A stretch of DNA of 64,000 nt from SAR324 cluster bacterium (GTDB lineage Bacteria; SAR324; NAC60-12): assembly GCA_015232315.1 (NCBI GenBank), contig JADFZZ010000004.1:177414-241413 (forward strand), in the 5' to 3' direction. A program made the translations under genes and the position numbers. Below, in pieces: positions 28,004 to 36,998 of the stretch (position 1 is its first letter; each line of letters opens with the position of its first letter). The notes beneath the pieces are model-generated. The model was not told where the DNA came from, ran no database searches, and saw only the letters and a list, made by a program, of their open reading frames with translations.

Positions 28004-29200
28004 TCAACTGACAGGCTTGATGCTGTCAGGGTAAAAATCATACATTTCAGCCCCGTCCAAAGCTTCCTTGACCAGTTTATCAGGATCGGCAATCATGGCT
28101 TCAGCCCTGTGGATTGAACGGAGCGAAGCGCGTGTCGCTGGTTTTTGCGGTTGAAATACGGTGCAGCAATCAGGAAAATCCAGAATACTGAGAGGATACG
28201 TTCCTATTTTACGGGCTACAGCAATAATTTCATGTTTATCCATGCCGATCAGAGGGCGCAAAACGGGATAAGCCGCATTTTCAGTCGTACAAACCAGATT
28301 GTCCAGCGTCTGGCTGGCGACCTGAGAGAGCGAATCACCAGTGATGATGGCCAAGCCTTTTTCCCGGAGTGCCAGATCATTGGCAATTCTGTTCATAAAC
28401 CGTCGGTAAAGCAGGGTTCTGAGTGAGTCAGGGCAGTCATTTTTTATGGTTTTCTGAATTTCAGCAAAGGGTACCACATACAGTCGTGTATGCGGTTGGG
28501 TCGCGGCAAGATGCCGAACAAGATCAATTACTTTTTCCTTACTTTGTTCGCCTATGTAGGGAAAACTGTGAAAATGTAGAAACACCACCCGGCAACCACG
28601 TTTCATCAACATCCAGCTTGAGACAGGACTGTCAATACCGCCACTGATCAAGCCAATCACAACTTGCCTCGGATCCACGGGCATTCCACTGATCCCTTGT
28701 TTTTTACTCACAAAAATCACACTGTTTTCGGCCCAGATTTCAATGCCGACTTCCATTTCAAAGTGGTTGAGATCCACCTTGAGTTGCGGAAATTTCTGTA
28801 CCAGACAACCCCCGATATCACGTTCAATAGCGGTGGAATATAAATGGAAATTTTTATTGGCACGTCTGGCAGAAACTCGAAATGTGATTGTTTTTCCCGG
28901 GTTGGCGTCAATCATGGCCTGCACAGAGGTTTCGCATTGCTGCTGGATGTCTGTCATTTCATGGGTTGAGAAATGAACCGGACTCACACTGGAAATTCCC
29001 GGAATTTTGCATAACTGATCCAAAAATGTTTCTTCATCATAATCAAACCAGACGACCAGACGTCCTCTTCTCAATTCGACCTTGTGGATCCCATAAGTCT
29101 TGAGATGAGTACGGATGTTGCGCTTGAGCAATTCTTCAAACGTACGACGATTCTTTCCCTTGACGCCTATTTCAGCGTAACGGATGATGGCACAATTCAT
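28004..29200 (-). CDS. thiI: tRNA 4-thiouridine synthase ThiI (without rhodanese domain)
   Basis: 398 residues. An NFLD/THUMP N-terminal part (MNCAIIRYAEIGVKGKNRRTFEELL, then the THUMP fold to about 165) is followed by the PP-loop adenylation domain, IGLISGGIDSPVSSWMLMKRG. The C-terminus ends after the CCTVFQPQ segment without the rhodanese-like domain seen in E. coli (482 residues), so sulfur presumably comes from a cysteine desulfurase such as IscS (47928) by another route. The role is s4U8 in tRNA and possibly thiazole synthesis. Confidence 0.93.
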   Translation of the reverse strand: MNCAIIRYAEIGVKGKNRRTFEELLKRNIRTHLKTYGIHKVELRRGRLVVWFDYDEETFLDQLCKIPGISSVSPVHFSTHEMTDIQQQCETSVQAMIDANPGKTITFRVSARRANKNFHLYSTAIERDIGGCLVQKFPQLKVDLNHFEMEVGIEIWAENSVIFVSKKQGISGMPVDPRQVVIGLISGGIDSPVSSWMLMKRGCRVVFLHFHSFPYIGEQSKEKVIDLVRHLAATQPHTRLYVVPFAEIQKTIKNDCPDSLRTLLYRRFMNRIANDLALREKGLAIITGDSLSQVASQTLDNLVCTTENAAYPVLRPLIGMDKHEIIAVARKIGTYPLSILDFPDCCTVFQPQKPATRASLRSIHRAEAMIADPDKLVKEALDGAEMYDFYPDSIKPVS

Positions 29201-29261
29201 GGGGTTTCAATGCCGGAGGAGAATAGAAAGTAGAGGGGAAAAGGGGCAACTGCCCCCTGAC

Positions 29262-29414
29262 TCATGATTTTGTTTTATCTTTTTCAGATGGGAGATAATT
29301 GAGAATCTGGGCACCGAGTCCGGCAAACAGCATCGTCATCACAATTCCCGGAACATTGGCAATCAGGATAATCCAGGGAATCACAAACAAATAAAACACA
29401 TATTCTGATATCAT
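29262..29414 (-). CDS. Hypothetical 50-residue membrane protein
   Basis: A complete short gene: ATG 29414 with GGAG seven bases upstream, 50 codons, TGA. The product has one or two membrane helices (VFYLFVIPWIILIANVPGIV, then MTMLFAGLGAQIL) and a charged tail (PSEKDKTKS). It lies 61 bases upstream of thiI on the same strand. Not recognised. The ribosome binding site, hydrophobic periodicity and codon use make it credible. Confidence 0.6.
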   Translation of the reverse strand: MISEYVFYLFVIPWIILIANVPGIVMTMLFAGLGAQILNYLPSEKDKTKS

Positions 29415-29603
29415 AAGGAGGCTCCGTCAATCAGTGGGCAAATAAAAAAACGTGCTATATTTCCTGTAAATACGTTGATCCTGCAAGCTTATTTTTAAAA
29501 GAAATTGCTGTCGACAGATTTCAAATAGTAAATTATCATAACGTCGCTCTCCGTCCTTTAACAGGGACAAATCTCCAGTTTTAATAACCAGAAAAAAATA
29601 CGT

Positions 29604-29739
29604 AAGCGTTCAGCTTTCAGTATTCAGCTTTCAGTGTTTATGCGCCTCAGAAGCCTTATGACTCAATAGCAGAAAATATCGTTTGGCTTCCAGGCCTTGA
29701 GAATTCCTGAAAACTGATAGCTGACGGCTGAACGCTTAC
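29604..29739. mobile_element. MITE-like repeat (~137 bp), copy 2
   Basis: Nearly identical to 15656-15793, same orientation, with terminal inverted repeats GTAAGCGTTCAGC and GCTGAACGCTTAC. A short ACGTA/TACGT pair flanks it (TACGTAAG... and ...AAAATACGTT), which may reflect a target duplication but is not clean. Confidence 0.85.
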
Positions 29740-29764
29740 AAAAATACGTTACATCCGCTTGCGA

Positions 29765-31507
29765 TCAGACGGCTTTTTTCCGGAATAACCTCAGTATTCG
29801 TCTAAACAGAGAACGAACCCCAAAAGTGAGGCCTACCCCAATCACAAAGGCAATGGCTGGACGAGCCGTTACACTGGTATCCCACCAGACTTTGAATCGG
29901 CGATGCAGGTCTTCAGAAGGACTGAACATCGAGGTTTGTGTATTCTGAAGTGCCATCAGGTAATTGCTCAGGGTTTCAATATCCGCATCCGATAAATTCA
30001 ATTGCGGCATCTGTGATTGTTCCACATCAAATCTTGGCTCTTTCAAACGATGCTGAATCCAGAACCGCACTCCTTCTTCCCCATGGAGTTGACGCAATTT
30101 ATCACGAGCTTCCTGATACAGCGTATGAGGCTCTGTCGTGATTTTATCAATTTGATTGAGTTGTGTCAGATACTCCGGTGACTCTATCCGTTGTCGAATG
30201 CGGTCAACAAGGCCATCGAGGGCAGGTCCCATGCTGCCGCCCACCCCATTGATCTTGTGGCATCCCTCACAGCCTTTATCCTGAAACAGACTCATGCCTG
30301 AGATCTGAAAACTTCGGGAAAGATCACTTTTTCCCGGAACAATTTTCAGCACCTGGTTTTCACCATGCCTGTCTGGAAAAAATACCGTGAAATAAATACC
30401 GTCGCGGCCTTGTGCGATGGACGTGAGCAACTGTGGCATTTCCCCTTGATACCACAGCAGTCTTTCTGGTGCGGTTTGTAAACCTCGTCCCTGTTTCAAC
30501 AGAAAACTTTTAATGGTTCTGGCTCCACGCTGATTGGATTCATCAATTCCAAGAATTCCCGAATAGGCAATCAACAGCCTGTTTGCCAGGGGAAGAATCG
30601 CGGGATCTTTGTTGGTGTAGGTCAGTGATGACACTCCAAGATAGCCGGGATCGACCCAAATGCCATTGATTTTAAGGGTTTCCGCATCGCCATCCCAATA
30701 ATAGTTTTGACCGGGTATGATTTCGATAAGACGGCTATGAGCTCCAAGGTCTACCACATACACCGTTCCCTGAGGATCTATCGCAAAATCAACCGGATTC
30801 ATAAAACCATAGGCAAACACATAACTGGCAGGACTCTGAGGATTGCTTTCCTCATACAGCGGATTATCCTGTGGCGCGGTAAAATCGAGGTTCATCCGCA
30901 AAATTTTCCCATGCCAGGACGCCATGTTTTGCGCGTTTGCAGAATTTCCACCATCACCGATTCCAACATACAATTTCTGGTCGGGTCCGATTTCACAATG
31001 AGTGATCGATCTTGAAAGGACTGTAGATTCCTGTTGAAAAGTTCCGTCAAATTCAGTCCATTTCACCGGTTTCATTGCAAAACCTGTCACGCCATGCTCA
31101 AACCTGACGATCCGGTTCACCCAGCGTCCACCGTTGAAGCCGATAGCGACAGCATAGAGCCAGCCCTGTTCCGGAGCCACGCACAATCCTGATAATTGAA
31201 GCGGTGTGGACGCGTCAGGCATAGCCAGTGGTCTTGCCAGCAAATCGGAATAGAGGGTACGTTGTTTCTGCCGGTTGACCGCATAGATATTTCCATCATA
31301 TTCCAGCACAAAATATTCAGGGGCTTCCACGTTTTCAGACGAGGGCACAAACACCAGATCAACAGGATTTTTCCAACCGCTGGAATCCTGTTTGACCATG
31401 AAATTCGTGATGGTCGTCCACTCCTGAACTTCTTCCCCATGGATGTTGGCGCCGAGGAACATCACACAGGTCATGAACCCGATAATAGAAATAAAAATAC
31501 GTGTCAT
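29765..31507 (-). CDS. Secreted beta-propeller sugar dehydrogenase-like protein with cytochrome c domain and C-terminal membrane anchor
   Basis: 580 residues. A signal peptide (ISIIGFMTCVMFLGANIHG) is followed by a six-bladed glucose/sorbosone-dehydrogenase-type propeller (about 45-400: LQLSGLCVAPEQGWLYA, CEIGPDQKLYVGIGDGGN, SWHGKILRMNLD, AYGFMNPVDFAIDPQGTVYVVDLG). Next comes one c-type haem motif CEGCH (about residue 413) with distal MGPAL, and a C-terminal hydrophobic helix (ARPAIAFVIGVGLTFGV) with a basic tail. Such proteins oxidise sugars or alcohols with PQQ and pass electrons to haem c in the periplasm; the PQQ ligands could not be verified. It is monocistronic and flanked by a MITE-like repeat downstream. 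Confidence 0.82.
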   Translation of the reverse strand: MTRIFISIIGFMTCVMFLGANIHGEEVQEWTTITNFMVKQDSSGWKNPVDLVFVPSSENVEAPEYFVLEYDGNIYAVNRQKQRTLYSDLLARPLAMPDASTPLQLSGLCVAPEQGWLYAVAIGFNGGRWVNRIVRFEHGVTGFAMKPVKWTEFDGTFQQESTVLSRSITHCEIGPDQKLYVGIGDGGNSANAQNMASWHGKILRMNLDFTAPQDNPLYEESNPQSPASYVFAYGFMNPVDFAIDPQGTVYVVDLGAHSRLIEIIPGQNYYWDGDAETLKINGIWVDPGYLGVSSLTYTNKDPAILPLANRLLIAYSGILGIDESNQRGARTIKSFLLKQGRGLQTAPERLLWYQGEMPQLLTSIAQGRDGIYFTVFFPDRHGENQVLKIVPGKSDLSRSFQISGMSLFQDKGCEGCHKINGVGGSMGPALDGLVDRIRQRIESPEYLTQLNQIDKITTEPHTLYQEARDKLRQLHGEEGVRFWIQHRLKEPRFDVEQSQMPQLNLSDADIETLSNYLMALQNTQTSMFSPSEDLHRRFKVWWDTSVTARPAIAFVIGVGLTFGVRSLFRRILRLFRKKAV

Positions 31508-31657
31508 AAACTTCTCATAAAAAGGTACGAATAATCAGGCTGGAACTTAGATTCATGACATTTCAGATGCAAGGCAATTACAAGAAAGGCATTGGACAAA
31601 CAGGATCAGAACCACCTGAATTCTCTAAACTTTAAATCCTGTGGGGATTCAGTCTCT

Positions 31658-33133
31658 TCAATCAGCCTTATTCAGAACAATCGAATTCGCAATACCTCTA
31701 AGCATACCGGGAAAAATGAATATGTGAAAGGGGGCTGTTGCATACCAGTACAACAGTCCGAACGTTCCCTTTGGAAAAAAACGTGCCCGTTGGTGAAGTA
31801 CCGTTTTTCCATCCTCCTGTGCTTGAAGACGGAATTCCAGAACGGCCTTTCCCGGTAGCTTCATTTCAGCAATCAATGCCAGGTGTTCCCGGGGCTTCAC
31901 CACACTCACCCGCCAAAAATCGACAACATCCCCCAACATTAGTTTTTCAGAATCCCGACGGCCTCTTCGCAAGCCAACGCCCCCAACAAGTTTATCGATC
32001 ATGCCGCGGAGTTTCCATAGCCAATTCCCATAATACCAACCTGTCTGCCCCCCAATTCTCACGACAGGAAGCCACACCTGCTGTACGGGAGCATCAATCG
32101 TGATCTGACGATAATCTTCGAAAACAGTGCCTCCGGCCCAGTCCGGATCACCTGGAACAGGCCATTCCACTGGAAGCAATCCCGAATCCGTCCAATGTGT
32201 CTCTACGTGTTGTTCGTAAGTTCGTTCCAGTGCTTTCGTAATAGCCTCAGCACAGCTCAACAATTTCTGTGGAATGAGTTTTTGGATGGAATCATCTTTA
32301 CAGACAACCGGATTCTTCAATCCTTCTGCCAAAGGACGGGCAATGTAGGCGGGTAATGGCGTTACCAAATGGATCCAATAGGAACTGAGACGGGGTGTCA
32401 GTACTGGTACAGGGATTACTTTTCTTTCAGGAATCCCGGTTGCCCGTGCATAGATATGCATCAACTCCAGATAAGTAACTACATCGGTCCCTCCAATATC
32501 AAACGTTTGTCCTGCTGTCGTTTCAACTTTCAGGCAAGAAATCAGATATTGCAGAACATTCGACACCGCAATCGGCTGGACTGGAGTGTTGACCCACTTT
32601 GGAGTAATCATCACGGGCAGACGATCCACCAAATAGCGCAATATTTCGAAGGAGGCACTGCCGGAACCAATGATCATAGCGGCATTCAAAATGGTGACAG
32701 GCACTGTTCCCTGCCGCAAAATGTCTGCTACTTCATGCCTAGACCGCAGGTGTTTGCTCAGAGACGCATCATTCAGCCCCAACCCCCCTAAATAAATAAT
32801 TCTCTGCACTCCATGCTGTGCACAGGCACTGACCAAATTTTGGGCCGATGTACGGTCTGCTTCTTCAAAATTGCTTTGTCCCGCCACCATGGAATGCACG
32901 AGATAATACACCACATCACACCCTTCGACAGCCTTTTGAAGATCCTCCGAGTGAAGCACATCACCCGCCGCCAGTTCGAGATTGGGATAATGGTGCCAGG
33001 GACGAGCCTGCAGTTTTTTCAGGGAACGGCTCATCGCCCGGACTTGATATCCGGCCTCCAGCAGACGTGGAACCAGTCGTCCTCCAATGTATCCTGTCGC
33101 GCCTGTAACTAGTATTTTAGGTTTCATCTTCAT
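31658..33133 (-). CDS. NAD(P)-binding SDR-family protein with C-terminal DUF2867
   Basis: 491 residues. An extended-SDR Rossmann N-terminus (ILVTGATGYIGGRLVPRLLEAG, with the GxxGxxG loop) and the segment VYYLVHSMVAGQSNFEEAD mark an atypical SDR. From about residue 330 a DUF2867 domain follows (VFEDYRQITIDAPVQQVWLPVVRIGG, GWYYGNWLWKLRG, GDVVDFWRV). The family is widespread in bacteria and its substrate is unknown. It lies upstream of the propeller dehydrogenase on the same strand and downstream of another SDR gene. Confidence 0.88.
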   Translation of the reverse strand: MKMKPKILVTGATGYIGGRLVPRLLEAGYQVRAMSRSLKKLQARPWHHYPNLELAAGDVLHSEDLQKAVEGCDVVYYLVHSMVAGQSNFEEADRTSAQNLVSACAQHGVQRIIYLGGLGLNDASLSKHLRSRHEVADILRQGTVPVTILNAAMIIGSGSASFEILRYLVDRLPVMITPKWVNTPVQPIAVSNVLQYLISCLKVETTAGQTFDIGGTDVVTYLELMHIYARATGIPERKVIPVPVLTPRLSSYWIHLVTPLPAYIARPLAEGLKNPVVCKDDSIQKLIPQKLLSCAEAITKALERTYEQHVETHWTDSGLLPVEWPVPGDPDWAGGTVFEDYRQITIDAPVQQVWLPVVRIGGQTGWYYGNWLWKLRGMIDKLVGGVGLRRGRRDSEKLMLGDVVDFWRVSVVKPREHLALIAEMKLPGKAVLEFRLQAQEDGKTVLHQRARFFPKGTFGLLYWYATAPFHIFIFPGMLRGIANSIVLNKAD

Positions 33134-33210
33134 GGTTTATCTATAATGAAAAATGTGGATGGTCAACGGTGACACATGTCATTGGTGCAAGCACTCATAG
33201 GTCCTCTCTG

Positions 33211-34182
33211 TTATGATTCTTTCCATTTTCCAAGCTGAGCACAAAGTTCCCACAAACGCTTCGTGTCTGCGGGAGTATGGTGGGTTTTGTCCGAACGATG
33301 AATGGAACGGGCTTTGCGGTCAAACCAGAATTTCCCACTTTCCTGAGCCGTCAGATGCGGCGCAACTGCCAGCCAGATGATGGTATCCGCACCCTGTTCT
33401 GAAGTCCGTAAAACCCATTTGGTTATTTTCCTGAAGGTGGGCAAGGAATTTTGCACACCTTTCGTATCGGCCCACCCAGGATGCATCGCACTGACAATCA
33501 CATTCCTATCCTTCAGTCGCTCTGCCCACAGTTCGGTTAAAATCACTTCAGCTCTTTTACTTTCTGCATAGGCCATGACCCCATTATAAGGGCGATTCTG
33601 GTATTGTGGATCGTCCAACTGTAGAGGAGTCGCATACATTCCACCTGAAGATACATTAATGATCCTGGCTTCTTTGGCCTGCAAGAGCTGAGGCAACAGC
33701 AAATTTGTCATTAAAAAATATCCCAGTGTATTGGTAGCAAAGGTTTTCTCCAGCCCTTCCGAATTTTCTTCGCGTTGATTCAACAAAACCCCTGCGTTAT
33801 TGATCAATATATCGAGGTGCGGTTCTTTGAAACGAAATTGTTCTGCAAATTCCCGAATCTGCGAGGGTTCGCTCATATCTACGATTTCCAAAAATATGTT
33901 GGAATGGTCACTGGCGTTCATGATTTCATGTTGGGCCTTTTTTCCTGACTCCGCATTGCGACAAATGAGGTAAAGCCTGGCTCCCAGTTTGGCAAGATGC
34001 AAACTTGTGGCTTTGCCCAAACCCGAATTAGCACCAGTGACCAGCACCGTTTTTCCTTTCATGGATACCTGGGTGTCGGCATCGTTCCAAAGTTTTTTTC
34101 GAACAGAGTACCCCACTCGGTCATACCCGAAGATTACTGTCTTATTCAGCACATCATCCATCGTTTTACGTAAACCTGCCAT
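33211..34182 (-). CDS. Short-chain dehydrogenase/reductase
   Basis: 323 residues from ATG 34182, which follows AGGAG; the longer frame begins with TTG. A classical SDR of the retinol-dehydrogenase-like group: KTVLVTGANSGLGKATSLHLAKLG (TGxxxGxG), DILINNAGVL (NNAG), INVSSGGMY (catalytic Ser) and YAESKRAE (YxxxK). The N-terminal 40 residues (VIFGYDRVGYSVRKKLWND) precede the Rossmann fold. An oxidoreductase of unknown substrate. Confidence 0.9.
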   Translation of the reverse strand: MAGLRKTMDDVLNKTVIFGYDRVGYSVRKKLWNDADTQVSMKGKTVLVTGANSGLGKATSLHLAKLGARLYLICRNAESGKKAQHEIMNASDHSNIFLEIVDMSEPSQIREFAEQFRFKEPHLDILINNAGVLLNQREENSEGLEKTFATNTLGYFLMTNLLLPQLLQAKEARIINVSSGGMYATPLQLDDPQYQNRPYNGVMAYAESKRAEVILTELWAERLKDRNVIVSAMHPGWADTKGVQNSLPTFRKITKWVLRTSEQGADTIIWLAVAPHLTAQESGKFWFDRKARSIHRSDKTHHTPADTKRLWELCAQLGKWKES

Positions 34183-34192
34183 GTTCAAACTC

Positions 34193-34294
34193 CTATTCAG
34201 TCAGAGAAACACTGTCATTTGCCATCTTCAGCAATACCAGCGACACAATACTATACAAAACCCCACCGCAATCAACCAGCCACAAACTCATCAT
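34193..34294 (-). other. Possible 33-codon membrane ORF or gene remnant
   Basis: ATG 34294 opens MMSLWLVDCGGVLYSIVSLV followed by LLKMANDSVSLTE; its TAG lies just before the ribosome binding site of the SDR gene. The frame stays open upstream for about 17 more codons (RRGVGILIDGSRNWF) before a stop. It could be a tiny membrane peptide coupled to the SDR gene, or the 3' end of a lost gene. There is no clear ribosome binding site of its own. The rest of the gap to 34574 shows nothing supported. Confidence 0.25.
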
Positions 34295-34573
34295 AAACCA
34301 ATTGCGGGAACCGTCAATGAGGATTCCAACTCCCCGGCGTGTGGCCAGTCCTTAGTTTTTACCGGATATTCGAGCTGTATTTCTGAAAACGACAATCTGC
34401 TCATTTTTCAGACGGATTATCCGGAAATGATGAATCTTTATGCAAAGTTTCCCTGGATAAGGCTGATACGTTCCAATAAGTCATTGTTTTTATTTTTAAA
34501 ATTAAAATGGCATATTCCATGAAGTATCTGCTATGACTGATCAGTTCATCCCGCAGATTTGAAAGGAGGCCTT

Positions 34574-36028
34574 ATGTTTCTAAATTATCAGACAAATTCC
34601 ATGTATGATGAAATGTTTACTGAACCACCCCATGCCAGAGATGGAGCCGATCTTCTGGTTCAAAAAATCAGCTCACTTTCTGATGGCGAATTGCTCATTC
34701 GCCAGTCGGCCGCTGAAAAAAGCATGCTCAGAATGGGGATCACGTTCAATGTGTATGGCGATCAATCTGGCAAAGAACGTATTTTCCCCTTTGATATCAT
34801 TCCCAGAATCTTTTCCGCTAAAGAATGGAAGTTGATTGAAAAAGCGCTCAAACAACGTATTTCCGCACTCAATCTGTTTATCCATGACATTTACCATGAA
34901 CAGAAAATTCTCAAGGACAAGGTCATTCCCGAGTATGTCATCTATTCTGCCAGCACCTTCAGAAAACAATGCGTGGGCCTCAATCCGCCACGGGGTGTCT
35001 GGGCACATATATCCGGCATTGATATGGTGCGGGAAAAAAACGGGCAGATGTATGTGCTGGAAGATAACCTGCGCTGTCCTTCCGGAGTGTCCTATGTGCT
35101 GAAGAACAGACAGGTGATGAAGCAGGTTTTTCCACAAGTGTTTGAGGCGTCTCATGTCGCCCCGGTCGATCTTTATCCAAATCTGCTTTACAAAACCCTC
35201 CGCTCCATTGCTCCTGAAGGGGTGGATGATCCGACCATCGTGGTGCTCAGTCCGGGAATGTATAATTCAGCGTACTTTGAACACTCCTTCCTGGCCCAGC
35301 AGATGGGCGTTCCGTTGGTGGAAGGGAGTGATCTGGTGGTCAAGAATGGCTTTGTGCAAATGTCCACAACCCGTGGACTGCAACGGGTGGATGTGATCTA
35401 TCGCAGAATTGATGATGATTTTATTGATCCGTTGGTGTTTAACAAGGATTCCATGCTCGGAGTTCCGGGACTCATGGATGTTTATATGAAAGGCCGTCTG
35501 GGGATGGCCAACGCGCCGGGAACCGGAATTGCGGACGATAAGGTCGTGTATGCCTATGTGCCTCAGATGATCAAATATTATTTGGGAGAGGAAATTCTGA
35601 TTCCAAACGTGCCAACCTATCTGTGCTGGGAAGAAAAAGACATGACTTATGTGCTGGAACATATTGACCAACTGGTGGTGAAAGCCGCTAACGAAGCCGG
35701 TGGTTACGGCATGCTTGTCGGACCGCATTCCACAAAGGAACAGCAGGATGAATTCCGGTTGAAAGTCAAAGCGAATCCCCGAAACTATATCGCACAACCA
35801 ACACTGACCCTGTCAAGAGTCCCGACCATTATCGGTGATCATCTGGAAGGACGACATGTCGATTTTCGTCCGTTTGTGCTGTATGGCGAAAAGATTGAGG
35901 TATTGTCAGGCGGGTTGACCCGGGTTGCGTTGAAAAAAGGCTCGCTGGTGGTCAATTCCTCTCAGGGCGGAGGCAGCAAGGATACCTGGGTGATACAACG
36001 CGAGGAAGGAGAAATCTATGCCGATTAA
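34574..36028 (+). CDS. Circularly permuted type 2 ATP-grasp protein (DUF404/DUF407)
   Basis: 484 residues from ATG 34574, with AAAGGAGG immediately upstream; the longer TTG frame is rejected. ATP-grasp features: [26 protein letters not shown], a [21 protein letters not shown] segment with the metal-binding Glu/Asp/Asn, [31 protein letters not shown] and [17 protein letters not shown], ending [22 protein letters not shown]. These proteins are predicted to form amide or peptide bonds with ATP. It overlaps the alpha-E gene by 11 bases, indicating an operon. Substrate unknown; the neighbours place it in an alpha-E/transglutaminase system. Confidence 0.92.
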   Translation: MFLNYQTNSMYDEMFTEPPHARDGADLLVQKISSLSDGELLIRQSAAEKSMLRMGITFNVYGDQSGKERIFPFDIIPRIFSAKEWKLIEKALKQRISALNLFIHDIYHEQKILKDKVIPEYVIYSASTFRKQCVGLNPPRGVWAHISGIDMVREKNGQMYVLEDNLRCPSGVSYVLKNRQVMKQVFPQVFEASHVAPVDLYPNLLYKTLRSIAPEGVDDPTIVVLSPGMYNSAYFEHSFLAQQMGVPLVEGSDLVVKNGFVQMSTTRGLQRVDVIYRRIDDDFIDPLVFNKDSMLGVPGLMDVYMKGRLGMANAPGTGIADDKVVYAYVPQMIKYYLGEEILIPNVPTYLCWEEKDMTYVLEHIDQLVVKAANEAGGYGMLVGPHSTKEQQDEFRLKVKANPRNYIAQPTLTLSRVPTIIGDHLEGRHVDFRPFVLYGEKIEVLSGGLTRVALKKGSLVVNSSQGGGSKDTWVIQREEGEIYAD

Positions 36029-36977
36029 AGACATTATGCTGAGTCGGACAGCCAACCAGATTTACTGGCTGAGTCGCTATCTGGAACGTGCCGAAAATGT
36101 CGCACGTTTCATTGATGTGAATTTACAGTTGATGATTGATCTGCCCCAGGTCACATACCGGCATTGGGAAGCTGTGGTGATGACCTCCGGAGATATTCAG
36201 CTTTTCAGTGAGCTCTTCACAGACGTTACCCAGAAAAACGTCATTAAGTTTCTGACCTTTGAAACCGAAAATCCCAATTCCATTTTGTCCACGGTCCGGT
36301 TTGCCAGGGAAAATGCCCGCAGTGTGAGAGAGATCATTTCTTCGGAAATGTGGGAACAGATCAACAGTCTGTATCTGTTACTCCAGGATGCGAAAAACGA
36401 CAGCAAGGTTCTGGAATCTCCGCATGATTTTTTTGATGCGGTAAAACGTGAATGTCATTTGTTTGAAGGGATCACTCAAAACACCTTGTCCCGGAGTGAA
36501 GCCTGGTATTTTCTGCGTCTGGGGCATTTTATCGAACGGGCCGATAAAACCGCCAGAATTCTGGACATGCACCATTACATGCCCGGACAACAGGAAGGCA
36601 ACCCGACCTATGAACTGCTCCGCTGGCATGCTGTGCTTAAATCCATCAGCGCACTGGAAATGTACCGTCAGAATTATCGGGAAGTGAATCAGATGGATGT
36701 TTATAATTTTCTGTTGCTGGATAAAAATTTTCCCCGTTCGATTTACTGGTGCCTGATCCGGGCTGAAGAATCATTGCGAATGATTTCCGGCTCCCGGGAA
36801 GGGCGTTACGCCAACAAGGCTGAACGCTTTCTGGGCAAGTTGAAATCGGAGGTGGATTACTGCGATCTGCAGGAATTGATTGAAGAGGGCATCACCCGGT
36901 TTCTGGATAACATTCAATTCAAAATCAATGAGATCGACGATATGATTTATGAAACTTTTTTCAAAAGTTCTGTTTGA
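36018..36977 (+). CDS. Alpha-E domain protein (DUF403)
   Basis: 319 residues, all-helical. The diagnostic N-terminus [20 protein letters not shown] and the mid-motif [21 protein letters not shown], each with conserved Arg-Ala/Glu-Asn, define the alpha-E family. The C-terminal helix bundle contains [17 protein letters not shown]. The family always travels with ATP-grasp and transglutaminase-like genes. Its role is unknown, possibly carrier or substrate presentation. It overlaps the previous gene and is 21 bases before the next. Confidence 0.93.
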   Translation: MPIKDIMLSRTANQIYWLSRYLERAENVARFIDVNLQLMIDLPQVTYRHWEAVVMTSGDIQLFSELFTDVTQKNVIKFLTFETENPNSILSTVRFARENARSVREIISSEMWEQINSLYLLLQDAKNDSKVLESPHDFFDAVKRECHLFEGITQNTLSRSEAWYFLRLGHFIERADKTARILDMHHYMPGQQEGNPTYELLRWHAVLKSISALEMYRQNYREVNQMDVYNFLLLDKNFPRSIYWCLIRAEESLRMISGSREGRYANKAERFLGKLKSEVDYCDLQELIEEGITRFLDNIQFKINEIDDMIYETFFKSSV

Positions 36978-36998
36978 TCTCTTTCCGGAGAATTCCTT

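Noticed and set aside
33989-34522. Open frame on the plus strand across the start of the SDR gene
   Set aside because: Half overlaps the SDR gene in antisense, the other half has no coding character; the opposite strand holds a more credible short frame.
35267-35797. Open frame antisense to the ATP-grasp gene
   Set aside because: Rich in His and Phe from reverse reading of Asp and Glu codons; no ribosome binding site; shadow of the real gene.
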